A stretch of DNA of 64,000 bases from Niastella vici. Lineage in GTDB: Bacteria; Bacteroidota; Bacteroidia; Chitinophagales; Chitinophagaceae. The stretch is from the NCBI RefSeq assembly GCF_002077945.1, contig NZ_LVYD01000013.1:62001-126000 (forward strand), given 5' to 3'. The notes beneath the pieces are model-generated. The model made no database searches, had not been told where the DNA came from, and saw only the letters and a program-made list of their open reading frames with translations. The translations under genes were made by a program, and so were the position numbers. Shown here piece by piece: positions 25,701-33,901 of this stretch (positions are counted from its first letter, which is position 1; every line of letters starts with the position of its first letter).

Positions 25701-26137
25701 ATATCGCCGCCGGTGAAGTACCGCACCTGGAAAAGCGTAACGGTTTGCTCGGCTTCATTGGCAAAATGGGCCAGCAGAATGCTGTAGGCCTCCTCTTTAT
25801 TTTCGCGCAGGTACAGGGTCTTGAGCGAACCAGTGCTTTCGCTGTTCATTGAACCGTAGCCGCCCATTACATAGGTTTCTTCGGTACGGTCGCCTTTCTT
25901 TTCACTACCACTACTCTGGTTATAAAAGCGGTATCGCTTTTCGGGAACAATGAGGGTAAGCAACGCATCCACAAAAGTGGTTTTACCGCTTCCGTTGGCG
26001 CCGGTAAGCAAACTGGTTTCACCCATGGGCCTTATGCTGTGCACCACATCATCAAAGGTACCCCAGTTGAAGATCTCCATGTATTGTAACCGGAAACCGC
26101 TCTTTTGACTATCAGTACTAAAAACGCTTAACTGCAT
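22730..26137 (-). CDS. jetC: JetC/MksB-like SMC-family ATPase
   Basis: A 1135-residue SMC-like protein. The N-terminal head has Walker A GANGSGKTT (residues 46-54). A long alternating coiled-coil region follows, rich in Lys, Glu and Gln, interrupted mid-protein (about 480-560) by a globular hinge-like segment with LPYCGELMQVRTDCMEW. The C-terminal head has the ABC signature LSGGE (1019-1023) and Walker B FIAVDES (Asp1058, Glu1059). This matches the JetC subunit of Wadjet and MksB of bacterial condensin-like MksBEF, which extrude and compact DNA loops; Wadjet uses this to sense small circular plasmids. It is the last gene of jetA-jetB-jetC on the minus strand; jetD is missing. Confidence 0.87.
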   Translation of the reverse strand: MQLSVFSTDSQKSGFRLQYMEIFNWGTFDDVVHSIRPMGETSLLTGANGSGKTTFVDALLTLIVPEKRYRFYNQSSGSEKKGDRTEETYVMGGYGSMNSESTGSLKTLYLRENKEEAYSILLAHFANEAEQTVTLFQVRYFTGGDMKRLFGIAHKPLRIDEDFKPFDLNGHWKKSLDQRYNKGPRKQIEWFDAASKYAQQLVHVLGMQSVQALQLFNQTVGIKVLGNLDEFIRTHMLEPRNMEESFQDLKKHLATLLDARRNIEKAEEQIKLLQPIEQHFNAYNTLKKDIDVTEQLLQTARIWNSYTRNELLHQAIAESDATITDTQQKQQVVKLTYDQLQEEERVIKNQIDQNKAGQRMQQLEKDAQELEIEKHEATENLALFTNWCTELHIEEKQPTDEASYHRILKEANRKNLELDTKQRINEEDEYGAKRNKEKWEAEKKKVEEELNNLIHSKNNIPGNLIAVRKQLCDALNIDQNDLPYCGELMQVRTDCMEWQPTLEKLLRAFALRLLVPDKYYKKVNRYVNNNHLGIRLVYEHVMDNPLMQNPEPDTVVEKLEFHPDNKLSQWVEQQVITFFDHVCINDEKTLDRYDKAITLNGLIKNKSRHEKDDRSGKNDPSKYVMGWNNEKKKEFLIKKRNQAADQAVKAGETLEKCKHKDERLQKQFYAITRLREHKGFAILDIAGIQRNIHKIQEQINGLRKANKELDNLKAQLLDIQQKKDEAEEQRGQLLIEETRLKDRMQQYQQQQEALQPLLQHISEGDKDGLLQFQQQQAALLSEITLQNIDEVYEGLKQTNTRLHEKQKDELHREENQLNKCINRIKNPSTELKTKFSPEWDGDVQHLPEDAAYANEYIDWLAKLVHENLPKYKRDFESYINDTITYKIGGLNEEMEKWERDINNSVQRLNQSLGGINFNRLPDTYIQLGKRPVPSGTDIKEFRGRLLDALPQAANWQQSTFEEKSKHFTQKVQPLIDELDKNESYRNKVMDVRNWFEFWADEKFRNTDELKKTYRQMGQLSGGEKAQLTYTILCSAIAYQFGITREGKNSRSLRFIAVDESFSNQDEEKATYLMELCKQLHLQLLVVTPSDKIAIVQNFIAHVHLVQRVNNRHSVLYNMTIKELKERVEEVSAVLE

Positions 26138-26167
26138 AATGATAAATGATCAGTTTTTTTGTAAGGT

Positions 26168-26773
26168 TTACTCTTCTGCCTTGTTCTCTACACTCTCTTC
26201 TTTTACCCGTACCAGTTGTTGGTAAAAATGGTCGAGCTCTTCGCTGCTGACCTTGGCCTTGATGATCTTCCTGATGCGGAATTTTTGTTCATCGGCCAGG
26301 TCATTATGCTCTGTTTTATCGAGGAAACCATTTTCTTCGGCCTTGTCAATCAACCGGTCTATTTCTTTCAGGAACTTAACCCGGCTGGCATTTTCTTTAA
26401 AGAACAACTCGGCATACTCTTTTATTTCACGGCGTTTTTTTATGAGCTCGCGGTTGGTGGCTTCACCTACTTCAAACTCGGCCATCATTTCGCGCAAAAG
26501 CACCAACATTACACTTTCTTCATATGTGAGCGATCTTCTTTGTATCCAGCTTACCGGGTTCTCGTCTTCTTCAAACGGGTAATGCTTTATGTAAGCATAG
26601 CCATCCTGTTCATCGAGTACAAGGGCTAATCCCAGTTGAAGCAGAAAGCTGGTTAGCTCCACCTTGTACTGGATCAATTTTTCCCAGGTGCTTTTCTCAA
26701 CATATTCAACGGGTCCTTTCAGCAGTTTTATAAATACAGATGTATAGGGTAATATTCTTTGCTGGGCGCTCAT
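26168..26773 (-). CDS. jetB: JetB/MksE-like protein (DUF4194)
   Basis: A 201-residue small subunit. The winged-helix KITE-like fold is suggested by LTSFLLQLGLALVLDEQDGYAYIKHY, RRSLTYEESVMLVLLREMMAEFE and DRLIDKAEENGFLDK. It would bind the kleisin-like JetA and sit on the SMC heads. Its start lies 5 bases past the jetA stop, and jetC begins 30 bases downstream, so it is in an operon with both. The C-terminal ~30 residues are acidic and variable. Confidence 0.82.
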   Translation of the reverse strand: MSAQQRILPYTSVFIKLLKGPVEYVEKSTWEKLIQYKVELTSFLLQLGLALVLDEQDGYAYIKHYPFEEDENPVSWIQRRSLTYEESVMLVLLREMMAEFEVGEATNRELIKKRREIKEYAELFFKENASRVKFLKEIDRLIDKAEENGFLDKTEHNDLADEQKFRIRKIIKAKVSSEELDHFYQQLVRVKEESVENKAEE

Positions 26774-26778
26774 ATTAG

Positions 26779-28242
26779 TTATTTGCTAAATAATAAATAA
26801 GGAACTTCTACAAATTTGGTGGCGGCTTCATTTAACGGAATATGCTCACTGGTATTATGGATCACCTGAACCCGGCTTGCTTTATCGCGTAAAAAGCTAA
26901 AATAGCTTACGATCTCGGCAATACCGTTCTCGAGCGGTTGTTGTTCAAGCACTTCTTTCAGGGTGGCAGTTTGTTTTTCTTTCAGGGCGTGCTCTACTTT
27001 TTGCCACAACCTCTTTTTATCAATGTGGGTGGTGTTTACAATGCGGCTGAACCGTTCGGGATCGGTGATCTTTTCACTGGCTGCTGAAGGTTGTTTTACT
27101 GCTACAGCCGTTTTCTTTTGCTCAAACAGCAGCCGCCGTTCCATCAGCATTCTTATTTCAACGCCTTCATCCAGCGAAATACCGGCATTCACTTCTTCAT
27201 CCATAAGGTCGAAGATCAGTTCTTTGATATTGCCGATCTGCTGGCGCAGGCGCTTATGGCGGGCGATTTCTTTTTCAGAAATAATACGGCTAAGCTTTTC
27301 GGCCATTTTATCATTGGCGTCGTAAACGGTTTTACCCTGTTCTAACAACAGCGATTTTATGTTTTGCAGGAACTGATCATCAGCTTCAATACCGCGGTCT
27401 TTCAACAGTTCCAGCAATTGTTCGGTCAGTTCTTTCCAGTCATGCTGACCGGCGCGGGAGATCAGGAAGTCCCAGAAGGCATAAAAGCTTTTACCCTGGT
27501 TGCTGTTACGCAGGGCATCATACGCAGCAAAGGCAAAGCCAACGATGGCGCCTTTGTTCTGTTCGGCCTTGGTATGCTGTTCAACAATGGCGCGGTGAAT
27601 TTGCTTGAAGTTATCTTCCACTTCCCTGAAATCGTTGATGAGCTCGTAGCTTAGGCGGGTAAAAAGTTCAAGCCGTTCCTGAACCTGTGCATTGCTGTAG
27701 TTATCGGGAGCCACGCCCAGTTCAATGGCTTTGATCTCTTTATCAATTTCGGCCCGGCGGTCTTTCAGCATTTGCAGGCGGCGGGGCCGGTCGTCTTCCG
27801 TTTTTTCAACAATATCCTGCAGCGAGTTGAACAATAGCTTGAACCGGCTTTCGGTTCCAACATGATTACGCGCCTGCAGGGAAATGAGCCATTGAAATAC
27901 TTTTTCGGTATGTGCGCTCAACTGGTATTGAATATTGCCTTCAGCATCCTGCAGGTCCTGCAAAATTCTTTTTTGCACCCAGTTTAAAATGTATTTGCGG
28001 CTGCGGGTTTCTTCATCTTCCCCGAAAACAATTTTGGCTTCTTCAAAATCCTCGGTCCCGTCTTCCTGGTGCGACAGGGTTTCTGTTAATAATTGTATTA
28101 ATGTGTCTTCGGGAATAACAAAACGGTTCTCTTCCTTGAAAACCTGATATAAAAATGGTAAATACCAACGGGCGCTCCGTGAACGGAGCATTAGTACGGC
28201 GGGACTGGCAGTCAATAAATACAAAAGTTCTTCCTGTTTCAT
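26779..28242 (-). CDS. jetA: JetA/MksF-like kleisin-type subunit (DUF3375)
   Basis: 487 residues from the ATG at 28242; a GTG two codons upstream (28248) is an alternative, and an AGGAG box precedes both. The DUF3375-type N-terminus (ELLYLLTASPAVLMLRSRSA followed by FLYQVFKEENRFVIPED) is clear. The middle is helical and charged, with DRRAEIDKEIKAIELGV, a typical element of the family. It links the JetC heads with JetB. First gene of the operon; the promoter must lie in the 273-base gap shared with the divergent WGR gene. Confidence 0.85.
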   Translation of the reverse strand: MKQEELLYLLTASPAVLMLRSRSARWYLPFLYQVFKEENRFVIPEDTLIQLLTETLSHQEDGTEDFEEAKIVFGEDEETRSRKYILNWVQKRILQDLQDAEGNIQYQLSAHTEKVFQWLISLQARNHVGTESRFKLLFNSLQDIVEKTEDDRPRRLQMLKDRRAEIDKEIKAIELGVAPDNYSNAQVQERLELFTRLSYELINDFREVEDNFKQIHRAIVEQHTKAEQNKGAIVGFAFAAYDALRNSNQGKSFYAFWDFLISRAGQHDWKELTEQLLELLKDRGIEADDQFLQNIKSLLLEQGKTVYDANDKMAEKLSRIISEKEIARHKRLRQQIGNIKELIFDLMDEEVNAGISLDEGVEIRMLMERRLLFEQKKTAVAVKQPSAASEKITDPERFSRIVNTTHIDKKRLWQKVEHALKEKQTATLKEVLEQQPLENGIAEIVSYFSFLRDKASRVQVIHNTSEHIPLNEAATKFVEVPYLLFSK

Positions 28243-28248
28243 GTTCAC

Positions 28249-28521
28249 AGCTCCTGTTGAGTGTTTTCAGGTTAATACAACCATCTAAAATAGGGCAATT
28301 ATTCAAATTCCGCCGGGCAATATCTCCCCGTATGTGTATAAATTCTTTCACTTATTTTACCCACTTACATGAGGGTGTGTCATTGTGACTTTCTTTCGCC
28401 AACGGATCGAATAGCAATTGTTATATTCACCTTTAATTAGAATAACATATTAAAAATAACCAGGCTTGGTTTTATTAAATGATTTTCTCTATCTTACCTC
28501 ACTCTAATTTGTAGCTTATCC
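28249..28521. promoter_or_regulatory. Divergent control region between jetABC and the WGR/retron genes
   Basis: A 273-base, AT-rich spacer carrying the promoters of both divergent operons. Plus strand: TAATTTG (about 28506-28512) sits 10 bases before the WGR ATG and is one T short of TAnnTTTG. Minus strand: TATTTTAG (about 28288-28281) is a near match. No long palindrome or operator stands out. Confidence 0.45.
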
Positions 28522-31500
28522 ATGCGCCTTGTTAAACAAAGTATTCTGTATTTTAAGGAAGGGAATTCCGATAAAGTCTATGAGATCGACCTTTGCGATG
28601 TAGGGAATGATAAATATGTGGTGAATTTCAGGTATGGTCGCAGGTATGCAAAATTAAAAGAGGGCAGCAAAACGCCGGTGCCCGTTTCCCTGCCCGATGC
28701 AGAAAAGATCTTCGATGAAATAGAGAGCGAAAAAATTTCAAAAGGTTATACAGCTTCCGAAAGCGGTGTTTCTTCCATTCCCAAAGCCGGAACATTCAAG
28801 CTGGCTAATGAAACTACTACCATTGGCACCAACTGGATGTCAATGCCGCCGGGGCGTACCAAAGGTATTCTGCAGCGATTATACAATGCCGTACAGGGTA
28901 TTACCACTTCATACAAAACCAGCTGGAAGCTTTCCCGCATCATTTGGAAAGCCGGTGAATATAAAATACCCGAAGCGGCGCAATACATTATCAAATTATA
29001 TAACAACGGCGATGCGGTGCACCAATACAGTTGTACCTGGGCATTGGCGCGTTGTGGTACCGAAGCAGCCATCCCCGCATTACAGCAGATCTTCAACGAG
29101 CATTCATCACCGGTGATCAGCCGCATAGCGGGCGCAGGGTTGTTTTCTCTTTTGAGTGGAAAAGCAAAAGAAGATCATCTTGCCTGGTATATAAATTCTT
29201 TACCCGAACCTATAAAAGGCGCATTAAACTCCGGAAAAGAACTGGAGGGCTTATTGCTGGAAAGGATCGCCCAGCACCAACCGCAATACAACTGGTTGGA
29301 GAACCTTTATTTAATATCGCTTGAACAGGAATTTTTTTATCCCCTTGTAAAGCGGATATTATTACAGGTACCTTTAAAACCAAATTATTTCAAACATATA
29401 CGCGCGGTATTCAAACTGGCCGAACTGCTGGATGATTTTGAGACCACCAGCCTGTTGACCTTGCGGTTTGAGCGTGAACCGGAATTCTTCAGGCATCTGA
29501 TGCCCGTCAACAACCGGGTAAGTAAGAGTTATGTGGCCCAGGTGAAGGAATATGTTAACCCCCATATTGAACTGAGTAAGAAGAGCAGCCGGCTGGCCTA
29601 TTCACAAAAAACAAGGCTGTATTTGCGCCAGCGCGTAAACCGGCGATTGCAAATGTATGGCCAAATTGATAGCCTCGATTATGTGAAGCTGGCAACCGGT
29701 ATCCTGATCGCTTATAATAGAGAACTTGATTTTAAAGAAGCCTACACTACCTCCGATTACAGATGGAATGGCCGCAACTATGCCCGCACGGAAATACGGT
29801 ATCCGCAAAATGCGCACGCTGTTTTCCTGCATCGCATATTAAGTGGCGAACACCCCGAACTGTTATTGATCGGTAATAAGGTATGGCGGCTAAAAACAGA
29901 ACAGGAATTATTAGCCAGCCAGCCCAAACCACAGCAACCCGCTGCCAGTAACAAAAAAGAAGAAGGCGGACTGTTGCGAAAGATCTCGGGTATTTTTGGT
30001 AAGAAGAAAGAAGGCCAACCCCTTCCACAAAAAGCAGGCGAACAGCAGGTCGCCGCCGTCAATGAAAATGGAACCCCGTTCCTGCATTTATGGAACAAGC
30101 TGCCGCAGGCATATGTTCAATTGCTGATGGAAGCAGCGCTGGATGAGATCCATGAATTTGCACAGGGCGGATTGATCGCGCATCCTGCCTGGAACGAGAT
30201 CAAAGAAAAGCTGAATAAGTATGATTGTATAAACTTATTGCAGTCGCCATTCGATATACCGGCTGCTTTTGGCTTGCGATTAACGGCAGAAAAATTCGCC
30301 GGCATACAGGCCGACCCCGAGGTGGTGATCGCTCTGCTTAACTCCCGCAATACCGATGCCCGTAACAAGGGAAAGGAATGGACTATCACTTATCAGCAAT
30401 ACTATCTGAAGCAGAGTGATTTTATCAAAGACCTCATCTTTGTGGCCGATGCCGATATCTCGAACTGGGCAAATGAACTCATTAAAAGTGGCAATCTCAA
30501 TGCAGAGATAAAAACAGTGGCCGCAGGCAAAGCTGTTGCGAAGATGATGGACTACAGGGCCATGAGCAGCGAGAATGAACAGATCATCAATCGCGCTTCA
30601 ATTACCCTGTTAACATTATTTGAGAATGAACTGCAACATATATCGCTTTCAATAATAAGCGATCTGCTGCAACATGAGGTGCCACCGGTACTGTTGTTCG
30701 GATTGCAGTTATTAAAGAAACAACAACTTGATCTGAAGGAGTTGAACCGCTCGCTGTTGTTTGGTTTGTTGCAACACAGCTACGCTCCGGTTCGCGAAAT
30801 GGGATTGTCATTACTGAATGAACTGCCCGAAGAAATATTATTACAATATACAGACGAGATCATAGTTTCCTGTACTTCCTCCTTTTCTGATGTGCGACGG
30901 GGAATGGCGCCGGTAATAGCCCGCATGGCGAAAAAAGACCGCTCCTTTGGCGAAAAGGCAGCCGATCTGTTGATGCCCTACCTGTTGAGAAAAGAAACCA
31001 GCGAAGGCGCGCATGACGACATCAGCAACCTGTTATGCAATGAACTGAGCGATTACCTGCAGAACGCTAATAAAGAAACGGCGCTGAATTTATTGTACGG
31101 CAATTATGCCGCGGCACAAAATGTAGGTATTGTTATTCTTGAAAAATATACCGACCCGGCCCAATTGACCATTGCCCAGGTAATTGCATTGGGCGGCCAC
31201 GAAAACCTTAACGTACGGTCATGGTGCTGGAAATTCTTTAAAGAGCAGGTATCGCGCGTTAAATTCGAAAAGGATGCGGCAGTTAAATTGCTCGACAGCA
31301 AGTGGGCCGATACGCGGCAGTTTGCCATGCAATACTTCAGGGAACAGTTCACCGCAGATGACTGGACGCCCGAGGCGCTTATTTCGCTGGCCGATTCAGT
31401 TAAACCCGATATTGAGGCCTATGGCCGCGAGCTCATCACCCGTTTCTTTGTGAGTGAACGCGGCACTACTTACCTGTTGAAACTGAGCCAGCACCCCAGC

Positions 31501-31830
31501 GAACGTATGCAGTTATTCGCGACTAATTACCTGGAACGCTTTGCTGCCGATGATGTGGAGAAAATACAAACGCTGGAATTTTATTTCCGTTCCGTATTAA
31601 CGCGGGTAAATAAAAGCCGCATTGCCAAAAACCGCATCTACCATTTCCTGTTAACCGAAGGCCGCAAATCGGAAGCTGCCGCCAAAGCGATCGGCGCCAT
31701 TTTATCGGATGTGAGTGCCATTGCAGCCATTGGCGATAAGGCAAAATGTATTGAAGTACTGTTGCAATTGAAGTCGTTGTATGAGGTGGAAAGCCCGCTG
31801 GTGGTGAAAGAAATTGAAACGAGGGCATGA
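28522..31830 (+). CDS. WGR-domain protein with HEAT/ARM repeats (ARM-WGR type, retron-associated)
   Basis: 1102 residues. The N-terminal ~75 residues form a WGR domain: ILYFKEGNSDKVYEIDL, then YVVNFRYGRRYAKLKEG, where the eponymous Trp-Gly-Arg is Tyr-Gly-Arg, and EKISKGYTA. WGR domains of PARPs and MolR bind nucleic acid. Most of the rest (from about 120) is helical repeat, such as HQYSCTWALARCGTEAAIPALQQIF and VREMGLSLLNELPEEILLQY. A low-complexity linker (473-515) contains an amphipathic basic helix. It is 46 bases upstream of the SWIM gene and in the same orientation as the retron RNA and RT. In type XIII retrons, as I recall them, a similar ARM-WGR protein is a partner. MolR-like regulators also share this architecture, so a non-retron role is possible. 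Confidence 0.82.
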   Translation: MRLVKQSILYFKEGNSDKVYEIDLCDVGNDKYVVNFRYGRRYAKLKEGSKTPVPVSLPDAEKIFDEIESEKISKGYTASESGVSSIPKAGTFKLANETTTIGTNWMSMPPGRTKGILQRLYNAVQGITTSYKTSWKLSRIIWKAGEYKIPEAAQYIIKLYNNGDAVHQYSCTWALARCGTEAAIPALQQIFNEHSSPVISRIAGAGLFSLLSGKAKEDHLAWYINSLPEPIKGALNSGKELEGLLLERIAQHQPQYNWLENLYLISLEQEFFYPLVKRILLQVPLKPNYFKHIRAVFKLAELLDDFETTSLLTLRFEREPEFFRHLMPVNNRVSKSYVAQVKEYVNPHIELSKKSSRLAYSQKTRLYLRQRVNRRLQMYGQIDSLDYVKLATGILIAYNRELDFKEAYTTSDYRWNGRNYARTEIRYPQNAHAVFLHRILSGEHPELLLIGNKVWRLKTEQELLASQPKPQQPAASNKKEEGGLLRKISGIFGKKKEGQPLPQKAGEQQVAAVNENGTPFLHLWNKLPQAYVQLLMEAALDEIHEFAQGGLIAHPAWNEIKEKLNKYDCINLLQSPFDIPAAFGLRLTAEKFAGIQADPEVVIALLNSRNTDARNKGKEWTITYQQYYLKQSDFIKDLIFVADADISNWANELIKSGNLNAEIKTVAAGKAVAKMMDYRAMSSENEQIINRASITLLTLFENELQHISLSIISDLLQHEVPPVLLFGLQLLKKQQLDLKELNRSLLFGLLQHSYAPVREMGLSLLNELPEEILLQYTDEIIVSCTSSFSDVRRGMAPVIARMAKKDRSFGEKAADLLMPYLLRKETSEGAHDDISNLLCNELSDYLQNANKETALNLLYGNYAAAQNVGIVILEKYTDPAQLTIAQVIALGGHENLNVRSWCWKFFKEQVSRVKFEKDAAVKLLDSKWADTRQFAMQYFREQFTADDWTPEALISLADSVKPDIEAYGRELITRFFVSERGTTYLLKLSQHPSERMQLFATNYLERFAADDVEKIQTLEFYFRSVLTRVNKSRIAKNRIYHFLLTEGRKSEAAAKAIGAILSDVSAIAAIGDKAKCIEVLLQLKSLYEVESPLVVKEIETRA

Positions 31831-31876
31831 ACCGGTGACAACTAAAAAAATCTGATCCTTTTATAAACAGCCATTC

Positions 31877-33538
31877 ATGTTATTCAATTATAAGTTTGCC
31901 GGTAATAGTACTGTAACGAGTACATCGCATAAGACGGGATTGTCGTTTGCGCCCGATACCCTTCGGGAAAGCGCCTGGTTTGTAGGCAAGCTGCATAAAA
32001 AGCTGTCGTTTCGCGAAGCTATCTCTGCCCTGCACGATGTGGTGGTAAGCGATCTGCGGTTCAAACCAAAAGACAAAACCGCTTACAAGGAATGGGTAGC
32101 GCAAAATGAAGCGTTGTTCCTGGCCGAATTTATGCAAGGGTACGATGCCAGTGCCGCCAATAACCGCATTGAACAAATTAAGGCCGAACTCACGGAAGTG
32201 CGCACAAAGAAAGAAAATTTACTGGCGCCTTTTTATAAAGCCCGGCAGAAATATTTCAATTATTTATACGAAAAGAACCGCGAAGCATGGATTGTGTTGG
32301 ATCCCGTTATCACCATTCATCCCGATGAGCTGTTCTTTGAATGCTTTAGCCAGGACGAATCAACATACGGCAAGCTGGGTTGCAATTACAATGTGTTCAA
32401 GGAAATTGACGATTATAAATGCGGCACCACCAATGTTGATTATTCATCGGCATTGTATGAAGAATTCCAGAAGATCCGCGATTATAAGGAAACGGAATTA
32501 AAAGTTGATCCCAGTGGTTTTACGGTGCAAACCACACATGAAGAACAATACAAGGAAGTAAAGATCGATTTGCCCGATAGCTGGGTGCGCGGTTTTTTAC
32601 AGGTAAGCAGTGCCATGACCCTGCCTACCATTCAATTCGACCTGCACCCGATGGATGTTTATAATATCTGTTTGTTGCTGCGCCGCTTTAAAGAAAAAAG
32701 AGGTCCGCGATCATTGCGGTATGTACTGGAGCCCGGTCATCCTGTAAAAATTATTCTGGAACCCTGGGGAAAAGAGATCATTTGTGCCCGCAGCATTTAT
32801 ATGGGACCCGCCAAGCAGGAAGTAAGGACCTGGGGAAGGCGAAGGCTGCTGATATTGGAGCGATTGATACCTGTAGCTAAAAGATTCACTGTTCATTTAC
32901 TGGGCACTGGGCTGCCTTCATTTTATATAGCCGACCTGGGTGATATGAATTTTACCTTAGGGTTAAGCGGCTGGACGACCAACGACTGGAGCCATGCGGG
33001 CAATTTTGATCTGCTGGCGCCGCGGCTCGAAGTAGATGATGCCACCAAGCAAAAAGTATTTGCTGCCATGCAGCAAGACTGGTTTGGCACATCGCAGCAA
33101 TTAGCACAAAAACTGAATATAGAAGCAGCGAAGGTGTCCGGAGCATTAAGTGCCTATACGCAAGCCGGCCGGGTGATCTATGACCTTAACCGGAATGTTT
33201 ACCGCCTGCGGGAATTGAGCCGTGAACCATTGCCGTTTGAAAAACTTCGATTCGATAACCCGCGTGAAGCAGATGCTGCGGAGATCTTGCGAACATTGGA
33301 AATCCAATATGCATCTCAGCCACTGGCTGATGGCGGTATGCAGTTATCGGGTAATGTAAAGGGTAAGCGTAAGACCTATAACATCAAAATGGAGATAGAT
33401 GCCGATGAAAAGATGAGAGCAGCCAGTTGTGATTGCAGTTTTTATATAGAAAATAAATTATACAAAGGGCCGTGCGAACATATGCTGGCCATCAGGCAAT
33501 CGTTCAATAAAACGAGAGTGAACAATGGATTCAAGTGA
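31877..33538 (+). CDS. SWIM zinc-finger protein (WHSWIM type, retron-associated)
   Basis: 553 residues, 46 bases after the WGR gene. A CxCxnCxH SWIM finger closes the protein: Cys518 and Cys520 in ASCDCSFYI, then Cys533 and His535 in KGPCEHMLAI. A winged-helix-like stretch lies before it (about residues 385-450: TKQKVFAAMQQDWFGTSQQL, AKVSGALSAYTQAGRVIYDL). The N-terminal two thirds have no motif I recognise, only charged helices and a beta-rich part such as DLPDSWVRGFLQVSSAMTL. SWIM fingers bind DNA or protein. The winged-helix-plus-SWIM combination next to a WGR/ARM protein and a retron RT fits the recalled WHSWIM component of type XIII retrons. Confidence 0.82.
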   Translation: MLFNYKFAGNSTVTSTSHKTGLSFAPDTLRESAWFVGKLHKKLSFREAISALHDVVVSDLRFKPKDKTAYKEWVAQNEALFLAEFMQGYDASAANNRIEQIKAELTEVRTKKENLLAPFYKARQKYFNYLYEKNREAWIVLDPVITIHPDELFFECFSQDESTYGKLGCNYNVFKEIDDYKCGTTNVDYSSALYEEFQKIRDYKETELKVDPSGFTVQTTHEEQYKEVKIDLPDSWVRGFLQVSSAMTLPTIQFDLHPMDVYNICLLLRRFKEKRGPRSLRYVLEPGHPVKIILEPWGKEIICARSIYMGPAKQEVRTWGRRRLLILERLIPVAKRFTVHLLGTGLPSFYIADLGDMNFTLGLSGWTTNDWSHAGNFDLLAPRLEVDDATKQKVFAAMQQDWFGTSQQLAQKLNIEAAKVSGALSAYTQAGRVIYDLNRNVYRLRELSREPLPFEKLRFDNPREADAAEILRTLEIQYASQPLADGGMQLSGNVKGKRKTYNIKMEIDADEKMRAASCDCSFYIENKLYKGPCEHMLAIRQSFNKTRVNNGFK

Positions 33539-33582
33539 TGGTGCAAACGTGAATAAGAAATAAAAAAAGAAAGCAGGATTTA

Positions 33583-33614
33583 TTTAGAAATTAAAAAATA
33601 GGAATCTATATTTG
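33583..33614 (+). promoter_or_regulatory. Probable promoter of the retron ncRNA
   Basis: TATATTTG (33607-33614) matches TAnnTTTG exactly and TTTA (33583-33586) lies 20 bases upstream, three of four bases of TTTG. Transcription would begin near 33620, about 14 bases before arm a1, so the ncRNA and RT could be transcribed apart from the WGR/SWIM genes. Confidence 0.6.
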
Positions 33615-33619
33615 TTAAC

Positions 33620-33880
33620 CGCATTTCGTGTTCTTTGACAGAGGGTAAAATTACATGCACCTTGCTTCCGAAAGGAAAGAGCGATGTTTCGTCGCTCATG
33701 CAACATGAATATTTCATGCATCACCAAATGTAATCTTTACTATGGCATATAGGTACCAGTGTGCAATTATCAGGACTGGCACTATGTGCCTTAATTGCAC
33801 ACTGGTACCCATATGCCTTGCGTTGATTAATCTGGTCACTGGTGTGCACGAAGGCAGCATGCTTCCCTCTGTCAAAACAT
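33620..33880 (+). ncRNA. Retron msr-msd non-coding RNA
   Basis: The ends pair perfectly over 12 bp: a1 at 33634-33645 and a2 at 33865-33876. Between them the msr part has three small stem-loops: TTCC/GGAA (33666-33677), GAGCGA/TCGCTC (33679-33697, loop with TTT) and CATGAA/TTCATG (33704-33718). The msd part has a 26-bp stem with one mismatch (33744-33769 and 33792-33817), capped by GGCAC/GTGCC (33778-33790). This order, a1-msr-msd-a2 directly before a retron-type RT, is the standard retron RNA. The RT would copy msd into single-stranded DNA. The branching guanosine and exact msr/msd boundary were not located. Confidence 0.88.
33744..33817 (+). repeat. Long msd hairpin of the retron RNA
   Basis: 26-base arms, 33744-33769 and 33792-33817, differ at one pair (A33751 against C33810). 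The 22-base apical part contains its own 5-bp stem. The copied DNA would be a long, almost perfect duplex hairpin. Confidence 0.9.
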
Positions 33881-33901
33881 GATCTCTTTTCTTCACCCAA
33901 C

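Noticed and set aside
33842..33901. Upstream GTG start for the retron RT
   Set aside because: It would put the coding start inside the a2 arm of the retron RNA; the ATG at 33902 gives a family-like N-terminus.
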